DNA of 34,897 nucleotides, taken from Nitrososphaerota archaeon. Lineage in GTDB: Archaea; Thermoproteota; Nitrososphaeria; Nitrososphaerales; Gagatemarchaeaceae. Positions 7,142-14,307 of this stretch are shown in pieces. Below the pieces are notes generated by a model, which saw only the letters and a program-made list of their open reading frames with translations, had not been told where the DNA came from and did not search any database. Positions within the stretch are counted from its first letter, which is position 1. Each line of letters begins with the position of its first letter. The stretch covers positions 1-34,897 of the forward strand of contig JAGWHE010000010.1 of assembly GCA_028866945.1 (NCBI GenBank), given 5' to 3'. Position numbers and translations under genes: made by a program.

Positions 7142-7173
7142 AAAAAAGGGGATCCGAGGGTCTAGCGACCCTC
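7142..7173 (-). terminator. Intrinsic-type terminator for the DUF4382-like gene
   Basis: On the minus strand, just after the TAG of the secreted-protein gene: GAGGGTC, loop GCTA, GACCCTC (perfect 7 bp), then GGATCCCC and TTTTTT. Confidence 0.6.
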
Positions 7174-7177
7174 TGAC

Positions 7178-7921
7178 CTAGGTCGAGCTCTGGCTCGACG
7201 AGCTGCTCGATGTAGTGCTGGACGCTGAACTCGACGCCGCGGAGGACGTGAGGGTCTCGGTGCTTGTCGTAGCACTGCGAGTCACACTCACGAGCAGTAC
7301 CGGCCTCAGCACGTCGCCCTGGCTTACATGAACCGACGACGGGGTGATGCTCATGTTCATGTTCGCAGTGTCGCCAGATCCAATAGTGAACTGGACGTTC
7401 ACCATCAGCTTCCCGTTGGCGACTACCTTGAGCTGAGTCGACGTGCCGTCGGTCCAGAACGCCCTCGCACCGGAGATGTTCAGGACTATGCCGGTGACGT
7501 TCCCGATGGGCACTTTGGGCGACCCGAGCAGAAGAGGGCTCCCCTGATACTTCGTCAGGTTGACGTTCGTCCCCACACTCGACGAGACGTTGTAGACGAA
7601 CCTGTTCACGGAGCTGTTCAGCGTGGTCGTGGTCTCAATTGACGAAGTAGCTGATGTGGTGCTGCTCCCCGTACTACTCGACGAGCTTGTAGTAGATGAC
7701 TCGGTCACGTTGGAGGAGTACCTGAGCGTCACGCTCGTCACGTTGACTAGCAGGTACTTCAGGGTGTGATTCGACGGAGGCGGGTCTGCGAGGTAGATGT
7801 TGAGAGTCCCGCTGCCTGGTGCCGCGGTCGCAAGGCTCGGGAGATACACCGCGTAGGCATACGCTGAGAACCCGATCGTTCCCAGCAACACGAGCAACGA
7901 TAGCGCTAATGCCTTTGCCAT
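7178..7921 (-). CDS. Secreted Ser/Thr-rich DUF4382-like protein
   Basis: A 247-residue protein with a clear signal peptide (MAKALALSLLVLLGTIGFSAYAYA). The mature part starts with a DUF4382-like beta-sandwich signature (GTLNIYLADPP, YLLVNVTSVTLRYS, later VPIGNVTGIVLNISGARAF). Two low-complexity Ser/Thr tracts follow, one internal (about 75-100) and one at the C-terminus (about 215-247). Nine N-x-S/T sequons are present, so heavy N- and possibly O-glycosylation at the cell surface is likely. There is no C-terminal membrane anchor, implying release or non-covalent attachment to the envelope. Function unknown. A leaderless ATG and its own terminator show a monocistronic gene. Confidence 0.75.
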   Translation of the reverse strand: MAKALALSLLVLLGTIGFSAYAYAVYLPSLATAAPGSGTLNIYLADPPPSNHTLKYLLVNVTSVTLRYSSNVTESSTTSSSSSTGSSTTSATSSIETTTTLNSSVNRFVYNVSSSVGTNVNLTKYQGSPLLLGSPKVPIGNVTGIVLNISGARAFWTDGTSTQLKVVANGKLMVNVQFTIGSGDTANMNMSITPSSVHVSQGDVLRPVLLVSVTRSATTSTETLTSSAASSSASSTTSSSSSSQSST

Positions 7922-7947
7922 TTTCGCGGTTGTCGAGGCCAGCGTGG

Positions 7948-7954
7948 TCTTAAT
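7948..7954 (-). promoter_or_regulatory. TATA box for the DUF4382-like gene
   Basis: ATTAAGA on the minus strand, centred 30 bp before ATG 7921. Confidence 0.5.
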
Positions 7955-7978
7955 CCAACTGTATTGAACAGGCTTTCA

Positions 7979-9295
7979 TCAGCGTTGCACGCTCGGCCAG
8001 GGCGGAACCTCGGGCTGGTCAGGCTGTCTGCGCCTCAGGCGGCCATAGGCGAACCCCAGGACCGCCACGGGGACGCTGGCCAGCAGCAGGCTGCCAATGA
8101 ACGGAAGTATGACGACCGAGATGACGAGAGACACCCAAGGTAAGACGTTCAATGCCCCCCTCCCCTTGAGGAGTTTCACTCCCGCCGCTGAACCTGCGAC
8201 GTAGGTGAGGACCGCGGCACCGCTGGTGGCCAGGAAGGCAGACTGGACGTCCACCCCGGCTACGTAGTAGACGACCAGGCCGACCATGACTAGGACGTAG
8301 AGGGCGACGAGCGCCCTCCGAGGGACCCCTGACTTCTGGTCCACCCTGGCAAGGAACCTCGGGAGGTTGCCGTCTTTGGCGGCAGCGTAGACGACCCTCC
8401 CTATCCCCGCAGTGTACGCGTTCACGGTCGAGAAGATGATCACGACCGCCAGGATGGAGACAATAGCGCCGCCGTAGGCTCCAAAGGCACTAGACATCAT
8501 CTCGGCGAAGGGGGTGACTCCGGCGCCAGTCGCGTATGACCAGGTACCCACGACCGTCGTGGCCACGGCCATGTACAGGGCCCCGATCAGCACCACGCTG
8601 ATGGTGACGCTTTTCGCGAAGTCGCGCTTCGGGTCCCTGAACTCTGCGGCGATGTTCGAGACGTTCTCGTATCCAAGGAATGACCACACGATCAGGGCGG
8701 ACGCGACCCCCACCGACGCCAAGCCTCGCGGGAGAAATGGCGTGAAGTTACCCGGCTTTATCCCTGGGCTCGATGCGACCACCCCGAGCATCAGCATCCC
8801 GAGCATGACGGCCACAACTGCGAGCTGCACCCTGCCGCTGAGCTTGATCCCTCTGAGGTTGATCCCATAGGCCAGGGAGAGGATGAGGGCGGCCACAACG
8901 AACACCCCCGGACCGGAGATAGGGAAGGCATACGCCAGGTAGGTCCCTGCGGCGAGCGTGATCGCAGGCGCGCCCAGTACCACCCAGGCCACGAAGAGCC
9001 AAGCAGTCATCGTGCTGATTCCGTGCCCAAAGGCCTCCTTGGTGAACGAATAGATCCCGCCTGACTCGGGCTTCCGCGCCGAAAGGCGTGAGAAGGTGTA
9101 GGCGAAAGGGTAGCTCCCCAAGGCAAGGAACGCCCAGGCAATCAGCGACGCTGGCCCTGCGGTCCTCGCGGCCAAGCCGGGGATGACTAGCACCCCTGCC
9201 CCAAGGACCGAGCTGACGTAGATGGCGACGGCGTGCCTGACAGTTATGACTTTGCGGAGGGAGCCTGACTCGGTGCTCCCCTCATTGGAGGCCAA
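7979..9295 (-). CDS. APC superfamily amino-acid permease
   Basis: A membrane protein of about 438 residues with roughly twelve hydrophobic segments. The first carries the APC signature (VSSVLGAGVLVIPG, the helix-1 unwound GAGV motif), followed by SGGIYSFTKEAFG at the loop after helix 2, and LIVWSFLGYENVSNIAAEF in the helix 6 region. Family role: amino-acid/proton or amino-acid exchange transport across the cytoplasmic membrane. The open frame extends upstream to 9421, into the tRNA-Arg gene, but the TATA box at 9319-9325 points to the leaderless TTG at 9295. Substrate unknown. The neighbouring peptidase-type genes fit amino-acid uptake, though that is only context. Confidence 0.9.
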   Translation of the reverse strand: MASNEGSTESGSLRKVITVRHAVAIYVSSVLGAGVLVIPGLAARTAGPASLIAWAFLALGSYPFAYTFSRLSARKPESGGIYSFTKEAFGHGISTMTAWLFVAWVVLGAPAITLAAGTYLAYAFPISGPGVFVVAALILSLAYGINLRGIKLSGRVQLAVVAVMLGMLMLGVVASSPGIKPGNFTPFLPRGLASVGVASALIVWSFLGYENVSNIAAEFRDPKRDFAKSVTISVVLIGALYMAVATTVVGTWSYATGAGVTPFAEMMSSAFGAYGGAIVSILAVVIIFSTVNAYTAGIGRVVYAAAKDGNLPRFLARVDQKSGVPRRALVALYVLVMVGLVVYYVAGVDVQSAFLATSGAAVLTYVAGSAAGVKLLKGRGALNVLPWVSLVISVVILPFIGSLLLASVPVAVLGFAYGRLRRRQPDQPEVPPWPSVQR

Positions 9296-9318
9296 TAGTG
9301 TCCGTCCCCGAGACTTCG

Positions 9319-9325
9319 ATTTAAG
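9319..9325 (-). promoter_or_regulatory. TATA box for the APC permease gene
   Basis: CTTAAAT on the minus strand, 27 bp before the TTG at 9295. It decides the start, because the frame itself is open much further upstream. Confidence 0.6.
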
Positions 9326-9432
9326 ATGGGACTGGGCGGCGAGAAAGGGAATCCGACCGGTCTCGGGAGCATGTCTCGAATGCCCCATGAGAGAAGCGGG
9401 CCCGGTGCGATTTGAACGCACGACCTACAGCT

Positions 9433-9448
9433 CTCCCCACGCGTCGCG
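9433..9448 (-). other. tRNA-Arg canonical intron (position 37/38)
   Basis: Sixteen nt, CGCGACGCGTGGGGAG, between A37 and A38. Removal restores a 7-nt anticodon loop closed by GCAGC/GCTGT. Confidence 0.8.
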
Positions 9449-9471
9449 TAGGAGGCTGCCGCGCTGTCCGT

Positions 9472-9490
9472 ATTTCGCTCCCTCACAGAT
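9472..9490 (-). other. tRNA-Arg second intron, in the D loop
   Basis: About 19 extra nt (ATCTGTGAGGGAGCGAAAT) between G15 and the following A. A relaxed bulge-helix-bulge can be drawn: bulge AGA, 4-bp helix TCTG/CGGA, bulge ATA. Exact ends could shift by one or two bases. Confidence 0.65.
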
Positions 9491-9530
9491 CTGCGCTACG
9501 GGCCCAGCCACGGCCGGAAAAGAACTAGGA

Positions 9531-9538
9531 TATTATCT
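9531..9538 (-). promoter_or_regulatory. TATA box for tRNA-Arg
   Basis: AGATAATA on the minus strand, about 29 bp upstream of the tRNA 5' end. Confidence 0.6.
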
Positions 9539-9546
9539 GTTCCCGC

Positions 9547-9999
9547 TCACGCCTCAAGGTCGAACTCGATTTCCAGCTCTCTCTTCGAGTTCCTGAACCT
9601 CGGCTTTCCCAGCCTGATCCTCCCTATCTCGGCGGTGTTGTCGACGTGCCTCTCGTTGCAGCAGTTGATGTTCCAGTCGGGGATTCGGACGATCTTGAGG
9701 AGGGTCACTTCGCCCGGGACCGGGAAAAGGTCGTACATCGCGTCTCCGAAGTGGCCTTCTGCCTCCTGCCGCTCCATCTCGAACTCCAGGACCTCGGCCC
9801 CCTCGGAAACCTTCCGGTTGGCCTCCTGCTCTATGCTGGCGAGCTCTTGGTCCGTGGGCCTGCGGTCGTACTGTACTGTCAGCCGCCCGTGGCTCCCGGA
9901 CGCATGCACCGACGCAGTCCACTTCGAACCCAGCACCTTCTGGGCTGCTCCCTTCACCACGTGCACCGCAGAATGGGTCCGAACTTCTTCGTCGCTCAA
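9547..9999 (-). CDS. alaX: AlaX-type alanyl-tRNA editing domain protein
   Basis: A 150-residue free-standing homologue of the AlaRS editing domain, which hydrolyses Ser (or Gly) mischarged on tRNA-Ala. The zinc-binding residues are visible: H9 and H13 in RTHSAVHVV, and C114 and H118 in CCNERHVD. The ending TAEIGRIRLGKPRF is typical of this fold, and the size fits the short AlaX type that lacks the N-terminal Gly-rich and synthetase domains. TTG at 9999 follows the upstream stop TAG (10002-10000) with no gap, with GAGG a few bases earlier in the flavoprotein gene, so the two genes are co-transcribed and translationally coupled. Confidence 0.88.
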   Translation of the reverse strand: MSDEEVRTHSAVHVVKGAAQKVLGSKWTASVHASGSHGRLTVQYDRRPTDQELASIEQEANRKVSEGAEVLEFEMERQEAEGHFGDAMYDLFPVPGEVTLLKIVRIPDWNINCCNERHVDNTAEIGRIRLGKPRFRNSKRELEIEFDLEA

Positions 10000-11010
10000 C
10001 TAGAGCCTCGTCACGATCTTGTAGAAGTCGCCCAGCCTCGTCTGAAGGCCGTAGCGCTTCTCGTTTCCCCGCATGTACAAGAAGATCGACAGCAGGGTCG
10101 GGAGCATCCTCGTCAGGCTGAACCTGTCCTCCACCTTGGCCTTGATGAACTCGTAGACCTTGGCGTAGACCGCGAATTGGTCCAGGACCGCGCGCCTGTA
10201 TCCTTCGTTGTCGCCAAGGTGGTCGACATAGAGGTTGACGCACTGCATGCTCGGGATAATCCCCTCGCCGAGCATGGGGTACACCGTGCCGATGGACTCG
10301 CCCACGCCGGTCACCTTCCCATCGAAGAACGGCTCCATGAACTTCGGAGGAGTGACCCTTACCGGCCTCCCAATCCGCTTGACGACCTCGCAGTGGTATT
10401 TCTTCGCGAACGCGTCGAGCTCATAGCGATACCTCCCGCGGAGGTCGCCCGCGCCCACGTGCGCCATGCCGTCGCCCAGGGGGAAGTACCACCAGTACCC
10501 TGTGAGACCTGGGTAGGGTTTGATCACGAAGTCGTCGTAGGGGAGCTCCTTGGACTTCACCTGATATTCGAGCGAAGGGATCAGGAGGTCCTCGCTTACC
10601 TTCGGGAGGAGCGACCGGTGCATCCCAGTCGCGTCAACGACGGCGTCGAAGTCCTTGAAGTTCCCGTCGGCCTCCTTGATTTGGGCGCCCCAGTGGATCT
10701 TCTTCCCCTTCAGCATGTCCTCGGTGAGCCTGTGCTTGTCGTAGGTGACGAGACCTCTGAGCGGGATGCTGATCTCCTCGTCGCCCAGGTCCACGACCAT
10801 GTTCTTCCCCTTGTGCAGGACGTAGTCGTCGAAGTTGAAACCAGCCTCCTTGACCAGGTCGGAGATGAAAGGCTGACTCGTCCCCCAGGCGCAGACCGTG
10901 TACCAATTCTTCTCTGTCTTCGCTTCGAAGGCCTCCGCCTCGACGCCGGAGGGAAGGCGGTTCAGCAGGTAGGCACCCGCCACCCCTGTCCCAACCACCG
11001 CTATCTTCAC
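10000..11010 (-). CDS. Geranylgeranyl reductase family FAD-dependent oxidoreductase
   Basis: A 336-residue flavoprotein with an N-terminal Rossmann dinucleotide motif (VVGTGVAGAYLLNRL), a VVDATGMHRSLLP segment in the FAD-binding core, the catalytic-region motif GYWWYFPLGDGMAHVGAGD, and the second FAD contact VTGVGESIGTVYPMLGEGI. These are hallmarks of geranylgeranyl/digeranylgeranylglycerophospholipid reductases, which saturate isoprenoid chains of archaeal lipids. It is shorter than the other family member in this window (18468-19940), so it may act on a different isoprenoid, such as a quinone side chain or a carotenoid. GTG start at 11010, with a TATA box about 40 bp upstream. First gene of a two-gene unit with alaX. 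Confidence 0.82.
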   Translation of the reverse strand: MKIAVVGTGVAGAYLLNRLPSGVEAEAFEAKTEKNWYTVCAWGTSQPFISDLVKEAGFNFDDYVLHKGKNMVVDLGDEEISIPLRGLVTYDKHRLTEDMLKGKKIHWGAQIKEADGNFKDFDAVVDATGMHRSLLPKVSEDLLIPSLEYQVKSKELPYDDFVIKPYPGLTGYWWYFPLGDGMAHVGAGDLRGRYRYELDAFAKKYHCEVVKRIGRPVRVTPPKFMEPFFDGKVTGVGESIGTVYPMLGEGIIPSMQCVNLYVDHLGDNEGYRRAVLDQFAVYAKVYEFIKAKVEDRFSLTRMLPTLLSIFLYMRGNEKRYGLQTRLGDFYKIVTRL

Positions 11011-11046
11011 CGCTCTTCAGCCCCCATTGTTCCCTGACTTTCGCCC

Positions 11047-11054
11047 TCTTTTTA
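11047..11054 (-). promoter_or_regulatory. TATA-like element for the flavoprotein-alaX unit
   Basis: TAAAAAGA on the minus strand, centred about 40 bp before GTG 11010, implying a short leader of about 13 nt. Confidence 0.45.
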
Positions 11055-11098
11055 CCTGTCGCCCTAACCATCTTCCTTTCATGAGGGCGAAGGCAACC

Positions 11099-11108
11099 CT
11101 AATATACG
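11099..11108 (+). promoter_or_regulatory. TATA box for the citrate synthase gene
   Basis: CTAATATACG, centred 29 bp before ATG 11133. It supports the start that includes the N-terminal extension. Confidence 0.6.
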
Positions 11109-11132
11109 GAGGCTATTGAATATAATGCACCG

Positions 11133-12380
11133 ATGCCCAGACCGCAGAACCCCGACGTCGACTTCACCACCGTCAAGCTATCGAAGGAAACCCAAGCGAA
11201 GCTCGCCGCCCTCGGCAAGTATGGAGAGACCATGGACCAGATCATCCAGCACCTCACCACCCAGACGAAAGGCCTCGAGGACGTGGTCGCCGGCAAGAGC
11301 TCCATCTGCTACATAGACGGCCACGAGGGCCGCCTCCTTTACCGCGGGTACGACATCGCAGACCTTGCCGCCCACTCGACGTACGAGGAGACGACATACC
11401 TCCTTTGGAACGGGCGACTCCCGACCTCCCTCGAGCTCAAGGCGTTCACGGAGGAGCTGGGTTCGAAGCGCCCCATCCCCCGCGAGGTAGTGTCCATCCT
11501 CACCACCCTTCCACAGAACTGTGACACCATGGACGCCCTCAGAGTCGGGGTGTCGGCGCTTGGAGTCTTCGACGACCCGATGTACTCCCAGCAGGAGAAG
11601 GCGATGTCAATCGCGTCCAAGATCGGTACGGTCGTGGCGGCCATCCACAGGCACAAGCACGACCAGGACGTTATCCCACCCAGGGAGGATCTGTCATTCG
11701 CGTCCAACTTCCTTTACATGGTGACAGGGAAGGTGCCCTCAGAAGCTGACGCCAGGCTGATGAACGTCCTGCTTATCCTGCACGCCGACCACGAATTCAA
11801 CGCCTCGACCTTCACCGCGAGGGTCATCGCTTCCACCCTCTCAGACATGTACTCCGCGATAACCGGAGCCGTCGGAGCCCTCAAGGGTCCGCTCCACGGC
11901 GGGGCCAACGAGAAGGTGGTGGAGATGACCAACGAGATCGGGACTCCGGACAGGGTGGACGCCTATGTCAGGGCCAAGCTGGCGAGCAAGGCGAAGATCA
12001 ACGGGTTCGGCCACAGGGTCTACAGGACGATGGACCCGAGGGCAAGGATCCTCAAAGACATGGCCGAGCACTTCGTCCGGACGGAGAAGGAGAAGCAGTC
12101 GCTCGAAGTGATCGACCGAATCGAGGCGATCCTGCTCAAGGAGAAGAACCTCCACCCCAACGTCGACCTATTCTCAGGGCTCGCGTTGAACCACATCGGG
12201 GTGCCCAGCTATCTCTTCACCCCCGTCTTCGCTGTCGGGCGCACGCCCGGCTGGCTCGCTCACGTCCTAGAGCAGTACGCAGACAACAGGATAATCAGGC
12301 CTATTTCGGACTACGTCGGTCCGCAGCTGACCGCATACGTCCCCATCGAAAGGCGTTCGTCGTCGGGGGTGAGGCCTTGA
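11133..12380 (+). CDS. gltA: Citrate synthase with an N-terminal RHH-like extension
   Basis: A 415-residue enzyme condensing acetyl-CoA with oxaloacetate. Catalytic residues are intact: H255 (LHGGANE), H294 (GFGHRVYR) and D345 (NVDLFSG), plus LHADHEFNAST at 216-226. Residues 1-45 are not part of the usual fold. The stretch TTVKLSKETQAKLAALGKYG followed by ETMDQIIQHL looks like the strand-helix-helix of small archaeal ribbon-helix-helix/VapB-like proteins. The canonical enzyme begins near residue 49 (DVVAGKSSICYIDG). The TATA box places the start at 11133, so the extension is probably translated. The gene overlaps the downstream CBS-domain gene by 4 bp. Confidence 0.93.
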   Translation: MPRPQNPDVDFTTVKLSKETQAKLAALGKYGETMDQIIQHLTTQTKGLEDVVAGKSSICYIDGHEGRLLYRGYDIADLAAHSTYEETTYLLWNGRLPTSLELKAFTEELGSKRPIPREVVSILTTLPQNCDTMDALRVGVSALGVFDDPMYSQQEKAMSIASKIGTVVAAIHRHKHDQDVIPPREDLSFASNFLYMVTGKVPSEADARLMNVLLILHADHEFNASTFTARVIASTLSDMYSAITGAVGALKGPLHGGANEKVVEMTNEIGTPDRVDAYVRAKLASKAKINGFGHRVYRTMDPRARILKDMAEHFVRTEKEKQSLEVIDRIEAILLKEKNLHPNVDLFSGLALNHIGVPSYLFTPVFAVGRTPGWLAHVLEQYADNRIIRPISDYVGPQLTAYVPIERRSSSGVRP

Positions 12381-12802
12381 GGGTCGAGGCCCTGATCAAG
12401 CGCAGCCCGGTGACCATCAGCCCAGGAGCCACCATCCGTCAGGCAGCCGAGGTGTTCGCCCGCGAGAAGATAGGGCTCCTCGTGGTCGCGTCGTCCGTCA
12501 CTCCGGTCAAGGCCCAGGCAGTAATCTCCGAGAGGGACGTCGTCAGGGCGGTGGCGAAGGGAACCCCTCTGACCGCCCAGCTCGAGGTCGTCGCGTCCAA
12601 GAAGCTCATCAGCGTCAAGCGGTCTGACAGGCCGTCCAAGGCCGTCCGCCTGATGATGGACAACGGGATACGCCACCTGATCGTGGAGAACGACGACGGC
12701 ACGCTGTTCGGGGTCATATCGATACGCGACTTCTTCCGCGAAGCCAAACTCCTACAGTCATTCCTCAGAGACGAGTCTGAAGACGTCCACGGAGTCGACT
12801 AA
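12377..12802 (+). CDS. Tandem CBS-domain protein
   Basis: A 141-residue protein made of one Bateman pair. CBS1 (about 1-62) contains ISPGATIRQAAEVFAREKIG and AVISERDVVRAVA; CBS2 (about 65-130) contains VKRSDRPSKAVRLMMDNGIRHLIV and GVISIRDFF. Such pairs usually bind adenine nucleotides and report energy or redox state. TTG at 12377 overlaps the citrate synthase stop (TTGA), with a strong GGTGAGG ribosome site at 12368-12374, so translation is coupled. An allosteric or sensing role linked to citrate synthase is inference from this arrangement. No DNA-binding or enzymatic domain is attached. Confidence 0.88.
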   Translation: MRVEALIKRSPVTISPGATIRQAAEVFAREKIGLLVVASSVTPVKAQAVISERDVVRAVAKGTPLTAQLEVVASKKLISVKRSDRPSKAVRLMMDNGIRHLIVENDDGTLFGVISIRDFFREAKLLQSFLRDESEDVHGVD

Positions 12803-12811
12803 CCCCACCAA

Positions 12812-12820
12812 TCTTAAATA
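12812..12820 (+). promoter_or_regulatory. TATA box for nuoABCD
   Basis: TCTTAAATA, centred about 29 bp before ATG 12846. It gives the nuo genes a promoter separate from citrate synthase-CBS. Confidence 0.65.
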
Positions 12821-12845
12821 GCGTGAGACGGTCGCGAATTCGAAG

Positions 12846-13217
12846 ATGGCTCTTTTCGGGGATATCGGGACCGTCTTCGTGATGGGCCTGGTCGGAATGA
12901 TGTTCACGCTCCCCGTGGTGATACTCCCGCGGCTCTTCGCGCCGAGGCGCCCCAACCCCATCAAGAACGCACCCTTCGAGTGCGGCCAGGTCCCCCAGGG
13001 GGCTGGCAAGATGCACTTCATGATGCAGTACTACGCCTATCTTCTCATGTTCATTGTCTTCGACGTCCTCGCCATGTTCCTGTACGCCTGGGCCGCGGCA
13101 TACGAGCCCCTGGGCCTCGGCCTGTCGTCTGACTGGATGGTCACCCTGTTCATGGGTCTCCTGTTCATCCCCATGGCGTTCGCCCTCGTCCTCGCAGGGA
13201 AGCGGGAGCTATGGTAG
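12846..13217 (+). CDS. nuoA: NADH-quinone oxidoreductase subunit A
   Basis: A 123-residue membrane subunit with three hydrophobic segments (about 8-28, 60-82, 95-116). The conserved loop [16 protein letters not shown] after helix 1 matches the PYECG-type loop containing the Cys near the quinone site in complex I. It anchors the hydrophilic arm in the membrane. First gene of nuoABCD, with its own TATA box and a leaderless ATG. It overlaps nuoB by 7 bp. Confidence 0.93.
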   Translation: MALFGDIGTVFVMGLVGMMFTLPVVILPRLFAPRRPNPIKNAPFECGQVPQGAGKMHFMMQYYAYLLMFIVFDVLAMFLYAWAAAYEPLGLGLSSDWMVTLFMGLLFIPMAFALVLAGKRELW

Positions 13218-13738
13218 TGGCGCAGCAGCAGAAGAGCGGCGCCTTCCAGGTCCTTGTTGGGAAGATCGATGATGTCCTGCAGTACGCCATCGGCGACCCC
13301 ATGCGCTACCTGGCCAACTGGGGGCGCCTCTACTCCCTCTGGCCGGTCCACTTGGAGACCGCTTGCTGCTCGGTGGAGATCGGGGCTGCCGCCGGCTCGC
13401 GTTTTGACATGGAAAGGTTCGGCGCACTGGAGGCGTTCGGGTCACTCAGGCAGTGCGACCTCCTTATCGTCATGGGCACCGTGACCCGCAAGCTCGCGCC
13501 CAGGCTCAAGCTCGTCTACGACCAGATGGCAGAGCCCAAGTGGGTCATTGCCATGGGTGCGTGCAGCATAACCGGAGGGCTATACTTCGATTCCTACAAC
13601 GTCCTCAGGGGGATCGACGACATCATACCCGTAGACGTCTATGTGCCAGGGTGCCCTCCGAGGGCAGAGGCTTTCCTCCAGGGCCTCGTCCTGCTCCAAG
13701 AGAAGATCCGCAGAGCCCCGTCCCTAAGCGGCCGGTGA
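13211..13738 (+). CDS. nuoB: NADH-quinone oxidoreductase subunit B
   Basis: A 175-residue subunit carrying the terminal 4Fe-4S cluster N2. The ligands are visible as C52 and C53 (ETACCSVE), C118 (GACSITGG) and C148 (PGCPPR). [19 protein letters not shown] at the N-terminus is typical of the family. It passes electrons to quinone at the interface with NuoD and NuoA. The start is ATG 13211 inside the nuoA end; GTG 13217, with better spacing from GGGAG at 13204-13208, is an alternative giving a protein two residues shorter. Confidence 0.95.
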   Translation: MVVAQQQKSGAFQVLVGKIDDVLQYAIGDPMRYLANWGRLYSLWPVHLETACCSVEIGAAAGSRFDMERFGALEAFGSLRQCDLLIVMGTVTRKLAPRLKLVYDQMAEPKWVIAMGACSITGGLYFDSYNVLRGIDDIIPVDVYVPGCPPRAEAFLQGLVLLQEKIRRAPSLSGR

Positions 13739-13745
13739 CGGCCAG

Positions 13746-14303
13746 ATGAGCAAGGCACCAGTCCCCGCTCCTCAGGCGCCCAGGCCTGCCGCTTCGGCGG
13801 CACCTGCGCCTCCCCCGGTCCCTCCCGCAGCCAAGCCCGAGCCGATCCGAGCGAAGGCGTTGGCCGCTCAGCTGACCGCGAAGTTCCCCGAAGTCAAGGT
13901 AGACTGGATGAAGGAGAGGCGCCTGAAGGTCTCCACCAGCGCGATGCACGTCAAGGAGGTCGGACTGTTCGCCAGGAGCACCCTGGGTTTCGACCACATC
14001 AGCACTGTAAGTGGCGTCGACTGGATCGCGAAGAACGAGCTAGAGGTCGTGTACTTCGTCGGCTCCACAACCCCTGGACAGGAGGACTTCATCCTGGCCA
14101 TCTCCGAGCGCATCGCCCGGGACAACCCCGTCGTCCCCACCATGGTGGAGGTGTGGAAGGGTGCGGAATACCACGAGAGGGAGACCCACGAGATGTTCGG
14201 AATCAACTTCCAGGGGCACCCAGACCAGAGCCACCTCTTCCTGCCGGAGGACTGGAACGAGCTCCCGCCGCTTCGCAAGGACTACGTCTCGCCGGGGAGA
14301 TGA
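13746..14303 (+). CDS. nuoC: NADH-quinone oxidoreductase subunit C
   Basis: A 185-residue peripheral subunit (30-kDa type). Residues 1-38 form a Pro/Ala-rich low-complexity tail not found in most NuoC; the conserved domain follows, ending with ERETHEMFGINFQGHPD and LPEDW, the family signature. It packs against NuoD in the hydrophilic arm. Ribosome site GGTGA at 13733-13737 overlaps the nuoB stop. The disordered tail could reach neighbouring subunits; its role is unknown. Confidence 0.93.
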   Translation: MSKAPVPAPQAPRPAASAAPAPPPVPPAAKPEPIRAKALAAQLTAKFPEVKVDWMKERRLKVSTSAMHVKEVGLFARSTLGFDHISTVSGVDWIAKNELEVVYFVGSTTPGQEDFILAISERIARDNPVVPTMVEVWKGAEYHERETHEMFGINFQGHPDQSHLFLPEDWNELPPLRKDYVSPGR

Positions 14304-14307
14304 CGGC

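Larger units (their letters stand above)
9397..9505 (-). tRNA. tRNA-Arg(CCU) with two introns
   Basis: Acceptor GGGCCCG pairs with CGGGCCC, discriminator G, no encoded CCA. T arm GTGCG-TTCAAAT-CGCAC. Anticodon stem GCAGC pairs with GCTGT, loop CTCCTA plus A, anticodon CCU at 9452-9450. Two insertions must be removed for a normal cloverleaf: 16 nt at the canonical 37/38 site (9433-9448) and about 19 nt in the D loop (9472-9490). After removal the D arm is GCGC-AGACGGACA-GCGC and the mature tRNA is 74 nt, a standard length. The TATA box at 9531-9538 is about 29 bp upstream. Confidence 0.9.

Noticed and set aside
9646-11037. 463-residue plus-strand frame opposite alaX and the flavoprotein
   Set aside because: It spans two clear minus-strand genes, lacks recognisable motifs and has no TATA box at its start; a GC-rich shadow frame.
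14161-14307. Upstream extension of nuoD
   Set aside because: It overlaps the end of nuoC in another frame with an Arg/Thr/Ser-rich non-conserved sequence; a ribosome site precedes ATG 14308.
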